In this document: piece after piece, positions 43,201 to 50,926 of the stretch
How positions within the stretch are numbered: position 1 is the stretch's first letter
How the letters are laid out: each line of letters starts with the position of its first letter
Source of the DNA: Acidobacteriota bacterium
GTDB lineage: Bacteria; Acidobacteriota; Terriglobia; Versatilivoradales; Versatilivoraceae
Assembly (NCBI GenBank): GCA_028875575.1
Contig: JAPPDF010000082.1
Span: 1-53,549, forward strand
DNA length: 53,549 nucleotides
Direction: 5' to 3'
Translations under genes and position numbers: made by a program
Notes under the pieces: model-generated
Seen by the model: the letters and a program-made list of their open reading frames with translations, nothing else
Databases searched by the model: none
Told to the model about the DNA's origin: nothing

Positions 43201-46200
43201 TGCGCTTGCAGACAGCGCTCCATCCCGTGGCCAATGCTCCCGGCGAATATACTTTCACCATTTCTTCACGGGCTTACGACGTCGAAGCGGAAAACGTGCT
43301 CCACTGTCGCGGCAGGGTGCACCGAACCGGCGACCCCGGGGTGCCTGGCGTGGCGGAGCGTCTTTCGGATGTCGACACGTCGGACTGCGATCTCGTTCGC
43401 CTGATGAGTGGGGAGAGCTTCTACGAGCATGCTGAGGCAATCCTCGGCCACGCCTTTCACTATGGTCCTGCCTTCCAGACGATTCAGGGAGTCGAGGCGG
43501 ACGTCGCCGCCAGGGTATTCCGGTTCGATGTGGCGGTGGATGAGGAGTTGTGGAGCAGTGGCCAGGAGGAAGGCTTCGTCCTGTTCCCCGCCTTGATGGA
43601 CGGCGGCCTGCAAATCTTTCTGCACTATCTCATGCGGAAATCCGATTTGTTTGCCATTCCGCAGCGAGCCCGGCATCTGACCTTCGTTCGTCCCCCGACA
43701 TCCCCCCGGATCACCTGTCATGTGGCGGGAGGGATCAACGACTTGTCGGGAACGGACGAAAGGGGTCAATTTACGATTCCGCTGGGAGAAATTTCCCTGG
43801 GCAGTATCAGTTTCTACGATGGAGAGACCGGGTTGCTTTGCGCCCACATCGGCCAGTACTGCTCCTTCAACTCCAATCCGAGGTGGAACGACCTGCCGCA
43901 CAACAAGCACGTACTGTCCTGGCAACCGAAGTTCGTTCCCGCGGGACAACCGCTGGCAGATCGATTGCCCGACGGCGAGATCGAGCCGGCCGGGTTGATT
44001 GCCGCTCTGGAGGAGCCCGAGCGGGGCGAGCGCTACAACTGCCACGTGATCGAATTGGCGGGTTGTCGAGAAGCGGATCGGACGATCCTCCATCAATGTG
44101 TCGAGTACCTTTCGGCTGGCGACGCACAGACCGAGTTCTGGCTCATCAGCGACCGGGAGGAGATCGCCCGGGGCCACTACGAGGCATTTCACCACCACGA
44201 CGCCGCCCTTCGATTCGATTATCACGATCCCGCCTCAGAGCCGGTTCTGGATAGGGGCCTGCTGCGCCCGGGTGCCGCCGAGATCCTTTTCCTGCATGCG
44301 GATGGCAGGGCGCTTGGCCCGGAGAATTGGGTACTGGCCCGTCGTCTGGCGGTGCCCGGCGGCCTGGCGCTGATCTCTCACGGCGAGGGCGAGGTCATCG
44401 CTCCTGGCGCCGGTTGGGCCACCTTGCGCTCCGGACGACGCACAACCCTGCTGCAGGCGCCCCAGTCCAACGACGACGGCCATGACATCGGGGAGTTGCC
44501 GAGTCCACGGTGGGTAGTGGGAGGCCGGGAAGGCCGGGCCGCAGAGTGGGTCTCGCTCCTGGATTCGTCCCAGCCAATTCACCGGATCTCCGATGAATCC
44601 CTTGCCTCGAGCAGACTCCACACGCTTGACCGGTGGCCGCAGGCAGCCGATCTGCAGGCCATTGACTTCTTCTGCGAGCCGGACTCGGAAGACGAAACGG
44701 GCGAGCAGGTCGTGTGGCGGCTAATCGCGTTCGTGCAAGCCCTGGTTTCCTACCGGATCGAGCACGCAAGTCGCCCCTGCCGCATGACGGTCGTGACCCA
44801 CAGGGCCGTGCACGACGTTGGAGATCCGCGAGGGAGTGGGCCGTGGGGAGCGGTTCGCAGTATGGCTGCCGAGGTTGGTGAGGAAGCAAGAATCGACTTT
44901 CGTCTCGTGGACCTGGGTGATTCCGGCGACCTGAAGACGTTGGCCCGGCTTGCTCGGACCGATTTGCGCGAGCGAGAGTTGGCGATCCGGCAGCGCCGCC
45001 TGTGGGTGCCGCGGATCGTCAGCATTCGTGAACGTTTTTCAGGAGTGCCGGGCCGCGCGCAGCCCACCTACCGGCTCACCCTGGACAACCCCGGCCAGAT
45101 TGTCGGTCTGCAGATGAAGACCTACCAGTTGCCGCTGCCCGGGCCGTCGGATGTGGAGATCGAGGTGGCGGCCACCGGGCTCAACTTCCGCGACGTCATG
45201 GTTGCGCTGGGGTTGTTGCCGGCCCTGGCCTATGAGCGTTCGGCGATGGGCCGTGAAGTCGGGATGGAGGGAAGCGGGATCGTCCGCCGCGTCGGACCGG
45301 AAGTGCATCATTGCCGCGTGGGTGATGAGGTCGCGTTCATACAGGGCGGGTGCATCGCCAATCGCGTCATCGTCAACCAACACCACGTTTTCGCCAAGCC
45401 TGCCAGTCTGAGCATGGAGGAAGCCGCATCCTCGTTGTCGGTATACGTCACCGCCTACTATTCCCTGATTCACCTGGCCCGTCTGAGCCAGGGTCAGCGC
45501 GTTCTTGTTCATTCGGCTATGGGGGGTGTCGGGCAGGCTGCGATCGCCTTGGCCAGACACGTGGGGGCGGAAATCTATGCTACCGCCGGCAGCCGGAGCA
45601 AACGCGAACGCTTGCTGGCGATGGGAGTGCGAGGGGCTTTTGACTCCCACAGCTTCGACTGGTACGACGATCTGATGGCGGCGACCGGCGGTGAGGGCGT
45701 CGACGTCGTGCTGAATTCCCTGGCAGGCCACCACATTCAGTTGTGTCTGCAGGCCCTGCGCCCGGGGGGGTGGCATTGCGAGATCGGCAAGATCGATATC
45801 TATGCCGACAGCGATCTCAGCCTTCGTGTCTTCCGCAAGAACCTGCGCTTCGCGGCCATCGATGTGGACCGCATGATGATCGACGACCCGGACCTTTCGC
45901 GCCATCTTTCTCAAGCTTGCCTGGACTTGCTCGATCAAGGAGCGTTGTCGCCGTTGCCGGTGACCGTGTTTCCTTACCAGGACTACGCCAAGGCCCTGCG
46001 TTTGATGACGACGGGCCAACACCAGGGGAAACTGGTCCTTCAGGCCCCCCGATCTCTTTCCGGACCCGAATTCCCGATTGCCGACGCGCGGCCGTTTCTC
46101 GACCCGGATGCCACCTATCTGGTGACCGGGGGTTTGGGTGGCTTCGGGCTTCGATTGTTGCCCTACCTGGTAGCCTCGGGAGCTCGCCATCTCACTTTGA

Positions 46201-47309
46201 TGGACCGGGATCCTGAGCGACGCCGGAGCGTCGAGTGGATTCGCAGGTCGACTACGCTGATCAACATGAATCAGGATGTCGAAATCGACATTGTTTCGGG
46301 CGACGTGGCCGTTGAAGCGGACGTTCGGCGCTGTGTGGCCCAACTGCAGAAACCCCTGAAGGGGGTCTTTCATCTCGCCGGAATGCTGGACGACCGGCTG
46401 CTGGCCGACACCTCCGGTGAATCCGTGACCCGAGTATTCGCGCCCAAGGCTCGTGGCGCGCTGCATCTGCACCGGGCCACCGCCGGCCATCCGCTGGATC
46501 ACTTTGTCCTTTTCTCTTCGATCTCCTCCACCTTCGGCAACTTCGGGCAGATCAACTACAGCGCCGCCAACGCGTTCGTGGACGGACTGGTTGCCTGGAG
46601 GAAGCTGCAGGGCCTGCCGGGTCTGTCCTACAGCCTGGCAGCCGTGGCCGAGGTCGGAATGGCCGCTCGCAATCTTCACCTGTTGCGAATGATGAGGGCT
46701 GTCGGTACGCCACCGGTCAGCAGCGATTCCGCCATAGGCAACCTCGATTACGCCTTGCGTTCGGCCGGCGACCGGGACCATCTGATGACCATCTTCTTCA
46801 CCCGGCCGCCGTGGACTTTCAATGCTCCGGACTATATGAGGGCCGGGCGCTTGATGAACAACCAGGATGCCTTCGAGGGTGAAGCGAGCAGCCAGTTGAC
46901 AGTCGAGGGCGTCGTAGCGCAGATCGCCGAAAAGGTCGCCGAACTCTGCGGCCACGAAGAGGGAGGCGTCGAGGAACCGTTGTCCAGCTTCGGGCTCACC
47001 TCCATCTCGGTTGCCGAACTTGGGACGTTTATCCAGACGCAGTTCAACTACCAGGTGAGCGCGCTCGAGTTGATGACGACAGCTTCCTCGCTGTCTCTGG
47101 CACAGGCGATCGTCCATGGGACGGCTGATGTTGAGCAGGACCAGGCCGAAACGGACAGGGTTGACACCGAGGACGCTACGCATACTGTCCAGCGGCACCT
47201 TCGCCGGGCGCCGTCGGCTTTTGCCAACGCGCGCGAGGACCACTTTCCGAACGGCCGCCGTTTGGAAACCGGGATTGTGCGAGCCTCGGCCGACACGCAC
47301 GCCGGATGA
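40242..47309 (+). CDS. Reducing type I polyketide synthase, one module (KS-AT-DH-ER-KR-ACP)
   Basis: A 2355-residue synthase that extends and fully reduces an acyl chain on its own ACP. KS: C178 in CTACSASL, H322 in EAHATGTVVGD, H361 in KSNVGH. AT, about residues 537-840: S630 in GHSSGE. DH, about 910-1200: H943 in WLTDHRVHHAPIMP and D1120 in PALMDGG. Residues about 1230-1600 look like a degenerate methyltransferase (no SAM-binding motif) and a pseudo-KR (GPWGAVRSMAAEV). ER, about 1610-1935: LNFRDVMVALG and HSAMGGVGQAAI. KR: TGGLGGFG with Y2106 in INYSAANAF. ACP: S2254 in FGLTSISVAEL (DS replaced by TS). There is no thioesterase. A start nine codons earlier is possible. The three next genes follow closely. 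Iterative use is likely but unproven. Confidence 0.93.
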   Translation: MNSADSDNAVAIVGYAYRMPGGIRTDDDFWRLLSEREIVQEPVTDRYGRGYRPIGGFSGPGRIASPYEGLIRQDEERLFDRSLFGMSHNEMMATDPQLRMLMSCAWESIERTGWDLHSLRNSATGVFVGGQVPSVANWRPMRGVDEFSVTSISLAMLANRISFHFNLMGPSATYCTACSASLTALHSALNAIRCGDCEQALVGSVNYLGGARLSIAFNALGVISPDGKCHSFDAEANGYMRSEGAFVFAIKPLAAAERDGDHIYAVVEATALNAAGGADGSDGLAQGRYITAPTRHAQVELMRTAFGRAGRSMGDVDYIEAHATGTVVGDRIEGNAITEAFRGFDREVPLRIASVKSNVGHMEAAAFHCALFKVILMMQRRTFAPNSKNFVAPNPEIDFDSCPMQVQTNCEPFPERPVTVGINSFGFGGANGHCVVREYRPEQSRRWSVPLAPEAGFMIPLSARTSGTLARSAQQLRETLSEQEVDLYTLAGNLSRRRTHFAARKAFAVRSRRELVEALDAFAPESSSVSMVEEGERRVAMVFSGQGTQWAGCGRGLYNADPVFRRAIDAIDTHWREHSDMSLREACFSATQEELNEVQLAQPVIFMIQCALVELLKTWGVYPYCVVGHSSGEVAAAYACGALSLEDATRLVFHRATLQQATAGTGRMLAVGLDRPGLEELLEALSVPLRAEGEGPTRVEIACENAPASTVICGKEAALRPIMEELDRRRLQNRLLPGNIAFHSTAMNPIKDKVLAAMSFLDECAFDAEVPFVSSVTGGRMDRLDSPYWWSNIRQPVLFRAAMESIQTEFRPQVVLEIAPHSALQPTIVQCSEGKLQAPVCVPTLMRNSDVCRGFLEALGALFEAGVSLDFAAQYPRPKPVAHLLPGHPREEQTAMDLMCDNEMFVRQGEYSHGPLVGHRIPSDHLLFEARLSERDFPWLTDHRVHHAPIMPAAGYIELVLQALKGVPAHFEEIEFLQPCPIPKTAVRLQTALHPVANAPGEYTFTISSRAYDVEAENVLHCRGRVHRTGDPGVPGVAERLSDVDTSDCDLVRLMSGESFYEHAEAILGHAFHYGPAFQTIQGVEADVAARVFRFDVAVDEELWSSGQEEGFVLFPALMDGGLQIFLHYLMRKSDLFAIPQRARHLTFVRPPTSPRITCHVAGGINDLSGTDERGQFTIPLGEISLGSISFYDGETGLLCAHIGQYCSFNSNPRWNDLPHNKHVLSWQPKFVPAGQPLADRLPDGEIEPAGLIAALEEPERGERYNCHVIELAGCREADRTILHQCVEYLSAGDAQTEFWLISDREEIARGHYEAFHHHDAALRFDYHDPASEPVLDRGLLRPGAAEILFLHADGRALGPENWVLARRLAVPGGLALISHGEGEVIAPGAGWATLRSGRRTTLLQAPQSNDDGHDIGELPSPRWVVGGREGRAAEWVSLLDSSQPIHRISDESLASSRLHTLDRWPQAADLQAIDFFCEPDSEDETGEQVVWRLIAFVQALVSYRIEHASRPCRMTVVTHRAVHDVGDPRGSGPWGAVRSMAAEVGEEARIDFRLVDLGDSGDLKTLARLARTDLRERELAIRQRRLWVPRIVSIRERFSGVPGRAQPTYRLTLDNPGQIVGLQMKTYQLPLPGPSDVEIEVAATGLNFRDVMVALGLLPALAYERSAMGREVGMEGSGIVRRVGPEVHHCRVGDEVAFIQGGCIANRVIVNQHHVFAKPASLSMEEAASSLSVYVTAYYSLIHLARLSQGQRVLVHSAMGGVGQAAIALARHVGAEIYATAGSRSKRERLLAMGVRGAFDSHSFDWYDDLMAATGGEGVDVVLNSLAGHHIQLCLQALRPGGWHCEIGKIDIYADSDLSLRVFRKNLRFAAIDVDRMMIDDPDLSRHLSQACLDLLDQGALSPLPVTVFPYQDYAKALRLMTTGQHQGKLVLQAPRSLSGPEFPIADARPFLDPDATYLVTGGLGGFGLRLLPYLVASGARHLTLMDRDPERRRSVEWIRRSTTLINMNQDVEIDIVSGDVAVEADVRRCVAQLQKPLKGVFHLAGMLDDRLLADTSGESVTRVFAPKARGALHLHRATAGHPLDHFVLFSSISSTFGNFGQINYSAANAFVDGLVAWRKLQGLPGLSYSLAAVAEVGMAARNLHLLRMMRAVGTPPVSSDSAIGNLDYALRSAGDRDHLMTIFFTRPPWTFNAPDYMRAGRLMNNQDAFEGEASSQLTVEGVVAQIAEKVAELCGHEEGGVEEPLSSFGLTSISVAELGTFIQTQFNYQVSALELMTTASSLSLAQAIVHGTADVEQDQAETDRVDTEDATHTVQRHLRRAPSAFANAREDHFPNGRRLETGIVRASADTHAG

Positions 47310-47330
47310 GTGGCAGAGGAGAACCTCGCC

Positions 47331-49073
47331 ATGCCTAACGCTCTGTTGGTTTATCCCGAAAACCCTCCTTCCTATTGGGGGGCGAATTATGCCCTGGATA
47401 TGCTGGGCATCAAGTCGGCTTTTCCGCCTCTGGGCCTGCTCACCGTCGCCTCGATGTTTCCGCCGGAATACGAACTGCGCGTCGTGGATATGAATGTGGC
47501 TCCCTTGGAAGAGTCGGACCTGGAGTGGGCGGACCTGGTGTTTACTTCCACCATGATTGTTCAAAGAGAATCCCTGCGAACGGTCATCGAGCGGAGCAAC
47601 CGGGCCGGCATTACCGTGGTGGCCGGAGGGCCCTATCCCACCTCATTTCACGACGAGATAGAAGGCGTAGATCATTTTGTGCTGGATGAGGTCGAGGAAA
47701 CCTTTGGCGATTTCCTGCGCGACCTGGAAAACGGCAGGGCCAAGCCAATCTATCGTGAACCGCAAAAACCGGATGTGACTCGGACGCCGGTTCCACGGTT
47801 CGATCTTCTCGATATGAAGAGCTACCACTCAATGTGCGTCCAGTTCTCGCGGGGATGTCCGTTCGACTGCGAGTTCTGTGACATCACCAAGCTCTACGGC
47901 CGTGTGCCCCGCACCAAGTCGCCGGATCAGATGGTGGATGAGTTTGAGGCGTTATATCAACTGGGCTGGCGAGGCCGTCTTTTCCTGGTTGACGACAACT
48001 TCATCGGCAACAAGCGAGATGCGATGGAGCTGCTGCCGGTGATCGCCAAATGGCAGAAGGCCCGTGGCTATCCCTTCTCCCTGTTCACCGAAGCGAGCAT
48101 GAACCTGGCCCGCATGGATCGACTGATGGACATCATGATCGAAGCCGGCTTCAATTCCGTGTTCGTGGGTATTGAAACGCCTAATCCCAAGGCCCTGGTC
48201 AAGATGAAGAAGCCACAGAACGTCAACCGGCGGGATGAGAACTACCTCCTCCATTCCGTCCGCAAGATCCAGCAGAAGGGGATGCAGGTCATGGGGGGAT
48301 TCATCCTGGGCCTGGATGAGGACGACCAGAGCGTGTTCGACGCCCAGATCGATTTCATCCAGGAGGCCGGAATCCCGATGGCCTTGATCGGTCTGTTGAC
48401 GGCCCTGAAGGGAACGGATCTGTATCAGCGGCTGCAGGCGGAAAACCGGCTATTGGACGTCTCCATCGGGACGACTTCGACGGCCCTCAACTTCGTGCCG
48501 GAGATGGATCCCGAGGCGTTGATCGAGGGTTACCGGCGCGTGACCGCCACTGTCTACGACCCGACACTGGAGAATTACTTCGAGCGTTGCCTGACGTTGT
48601 TCGAACAGGTAACACCCGTTCCGCACTTGCATAAACCGCAGAGCAAGATCGCGCTTTATGCGAACATGATGGGCTTGCGCCGGCAGCTTTCCACCGAGCA
48701 AGTCCCGGCCTACATGCGGTTTATGGCCAACGTCACCAGGGACCATCCCCGCATGCTCCCGGAGGCGATTCGCCTGGCCGCCCTGGGCTACCATTTTGAA
48801 AAGGCTACCCGTCAACAGATGGCGATCCACGACTTCAAGGCGTATTTGACGGGCGAGTTGGCAACCTTCAAGGAAACGGTTTCCCATTCCGTTCCCGGCG
48901 CGGTGGAAATCAGAACCCGGAGGCAGGAACTGTTCGGGCGAGTCCAGGCGCGCAACCAATCGATTCCCGCAGACTTTCGCTACCCGGGCGACGGAATCGA
49001 GCCTGCTTTGGAGTTCTTCCGAGTCGCTGTGGATACTCAGGCGGACCAACTCACCCACTCGGCCTCAATGTAG
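47331..49073 (+). CDS. B12-binding radical SAM enzyme 1 (HpnP/HpnR-like)
   Basis: A 580-residue enzyme. The N-terminal Rossmann-like domain (residues about 1-150: NALLVYPENPPSYWG, PLGLLTVASMF, VVAGGPYPTSFH) is of the cobalamin-binding type, without an obvious DxHxxG motif. The radical SAM core starts at the 4Fe-4S motif CPFDCEFC (C176, C180, C183), followed by LFLVDDNFIGNK, FVGIETPNPKAL and GGFILGLDEDD. A long C-terminal region (DUF4070-like and beyond) ends the protein. Relatives include hopanoid methylases HpnP and HpnR and lipid-modifying enzymes, so C-methylation or another radical reaction on an sp3 carbon of a lipid-like substrate is expected. The ATG has GAGGAG upstream and lies 21 bases after the synthase stop. 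Confidence 0.9.
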   Translation: MPNALLVYPENPPSYWGANYALDMLGIKSAFPPLGLLTVASMFPPEYELRVVDMNVAPLEESDLEWADLVFTSTMIVQRESLRTVIERSNRAGITVVAGGPYPTSFHDEIEGVDHFVLDEVEETFGDFLRDLENGRAKPIYREPQKPDVTRTPVPRFDLLDMKSYHSMCVQFSRGCPFDCEFCDITKLYGRVPRTKSPDQMVDEFEALYQLGWRGRLFLVDDNFIGNKRDAMELLPVIAKWQKARGYPFSLFTEASMNLARMDRLMDIMIEAGFNSVFVGIETPNPKALVKMKKPQNVNRRDENYLLHSVRKIQQKGMQVMGGFILGLDEDDQSVFDAQIDFIQEAGIPMALIGLLTALKGTDLYQRLQAENRLLDVSIGTTSTALNFVPEMDPEALIEGYRRVTATVYDPTLENYFERCLTLFEQVTPVPHLHKPQSKIALYANMMGLRRQLSTEQVPAYMRFMANVTRDHPRMLPEAIRLAALGYHFEKATRQQMAIHDFKAYLTGELATFKETVSHSVPGAVEIRTRRQELFGRVQARNQSIPADFRYPGDGIEPALEFFRVAVDTQADQLTHSASM

Positions 49074-49114
49074 AATGCCGCCCCGGATTTGCACTGTCCG
49101 AGGAGATCGGTTCC

Positions 49115-50887
49115 ATGCCGAACGCGCTTCTGGTGTATCCCGAGTATCCTCCCTCCTACTGGGGAGTGAATTTTGCGCTGGAGATTTTCGGCATCAAGGC
49201 GGCCTTTCCACCGCTGGGTCTGCTCACCGTAGCCGCCATGTTCCCGTCAAAATACGACCTCCGTGTCGTGGACATGAACGTGACTCCCGTGGAAGAGCGG
49301 GATCTGGAGTGGGCGGATCTGGTGTTTACCTCGACCATGATCGTACAACGGGAATCCCTGCAGAGCCTTATCGAGCGATGCAACCGGGCCGGTGTCCCCG
49401 TGGTGGCCGGAGGCCCCTATCCCACCACCTACCATGAAGAGATCGCAGGCGTAGACCATTTCATACTGGATGAGGTCGAAGAGACCTTCGACGATTTTCT
49501 GCGCGACCTTGAAAACGGCACCGCCAAAGCCATCTATCGCGAGCCCCGAAAGCCGGATGTGACCCGGACCCCGGTCCCACGCTTCGACCTCATCAACCTG
49601 CACGCATACTACTCAATGTCCGTGCAGTTCTCGAGGGGATGCCCCTTCGACTGTGAGTTCTGTGACATCACCAAGCTCTATGGCCGCGTGCCCCGCACCA
49701 AGGCACCCGATCAGATGCTGGACGAGTTTGAATTGCTGTATCGACTGGGCTGGCGGAGCCATGTTTTTCTGGTTGACGACAACTTCATCGGCAACAAGCA
49801 AGAGGCGATGAAGTTGGTGCCTGAGATTGCCGCATGGCAAAGGGATCGTGGCTATCCGTTTTCCCTGTTCACCGAGGCCAGTGTCAATCTGGCCCGCATG
49901 GATGAGTTGATGGACGGCATGGTTGAAGCCGGCTTCGATTCCGTGTTTCTGGGTATTGAGACGCCGAATCCCAAGGCTTTGCGCAAAATGAAGAAACCCC
50001 AGAACGTCAGCAAGCGGGAAGAGAATTACCTCTTCAGTTCCGTTCGCAAGATTCAACAGAAAGGGATGCGAGTCGATGGCGGATTCATCCTGGGCCTGGA
50101 TGATGATGACGAGGGCGCGTTCGATGCCCAGATCGACTTTATTCAGGAAGTCGGCATTCCCATGGCCATGGTCGGGTTGCTTACCGCCCTGAAAGACACG
50201 AATCTGTGGGAACGTCTGAAAAGGGAGAACCGGCTCCTGGAAGATTCCGTTGGAACCAGCACCGAGGGAGTCCTGAACCTGACCAGCGTCAATGTCTCCC
50301 TCAACTTCAAGCCGGAGATGGATGTCGAGACATTGATGGAGGGGTACCGGCGCGTCATCACCACCATCTACGACCCGACCCTCGAGAAGTACTTCCAGCG
50401 CTGCTTGACGTTACTGGAACATCTTCGCCCCATTCCGCACTTGCTGAAGCCGGTGGGCAGCAACACGCTCTATCTGGCCATCATGTCCGTACGTCGGCAA
50501 CTCTCCTCCCAGCAGGTGCCGGCCTTTACCAAGTTCATCGCCAAAGTTTCCAGAAACCATCCCCGCATGCTCCCGGAGGCGATTCGCCTGGCTGCCCTGG
50601 GCTTCCACTTCGAAAAGATCACCCGTCAGCAGACGGCAATACACGACTTCAAGGCGTTTCTGTTGGCAGAATTGGACATGTTCAGGGAAACGGTTTCGCG
50701 TTCGGTTCAGGAAGTGGAGACAGCGGGACCTCGGAGGCAGGAGGTATTGGCGCGAGCCCAGGCCCGTTGCAAATCGATTCCAGATGACTTTCGCTATCAC
50801 GGCGATGGAATCGAGCCGGCTTTGGAGTCGTTCCGAATCGCGTTGAACTCCCCGTCGAATCAGCTCACCCACTCGGCGGCGGTGTAA
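49115..50887 (+). CDS. B12-binding radical SAM enzyme 2 (HpnP/HpnR-like paralogue)
   Basis: A 590-residue paralogue of the preceding gene, roughly three quarters identical by eye in the first 130 residues, with the cluster cysteines at the same positions (176, 180, 183). The domain order is the same: cobalamin-type Rossmann domain, radical SAM core (LVDDNFIGNKQEA, FLGIETPNPKALRK), long C-terminal part. It differs by an insertion of about eleven residues near 385-395 (TSTEGVLNLTSVNVSLNF against TSTALNF). It probably arose by tandem duplication; retention of all visible motifs in both copies argues that both work, perhaps at different positions or steps. It begins 41 bases after the first copy, with GAGGAG upstream of the ATG. 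Confidence 0.9.
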   Translation: MPNALLVYPEYPPSYWGVNFALEIFGIKAAFPPLGLLTVAAMFPSKYDLRVVDMNVTPVEERDLEWADLVFTSTMIVQRESLQSLIERCNRAGVPVVAGGPYPTTYHEEIAGVDHFILDEVEETFDDFLRDLENGTAKAIYREPRKPDVTRTPVPRFDLINLHAYYSMSVQFSRGCPFDCEFCDITKLYGRVPRTKAPDQMLDEFELLYRLGWRSHVFLVDDNFIGNKQEAMKLVPEIAAWQRDRGYPFSLFTEASVNLARMDELMDGMVEAGFDSVFLGIETPNPKALRKMKKPQNVSKREENYLFSSVRKIQQKGMRVDGGFILGLDDDDEGAFDAQIDFIQEVGIPMAMVGLLTALKDTNLWERLKRENRLLEDSVGTSTEGVLNLTSVNVSLNFKPEMDVETLMEGYRRVITTIYDPTLEKYFQRCLTLLEHLRPIPHLLKPVGSNTLYLAIMSVRRQLSSQQVPAFTKFIAKVSRNHPRMLPEAIRLAALGFHFEKITRQQTAIHDFKAFLLAELDMFRETVSRSVQEVETAGPRRQEVLARAQARCKSIPDDFRYHGDGIEPALESFRIALNSPSNQLTHSAAV

Positions 50888-50926
50888 AGGACTGCCCCCT
50901 ACCTACAGGATCGAAGGAACGAGATC

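Noticed and set aside
45039-47564. An 841-codon minus-strand open frame opposite the PKS
   Set aside because: It has no recognisable domain and lies antisense to ER, KR and ACP motifs that are clearly coding. Long antisense frames are expected at this GC content.
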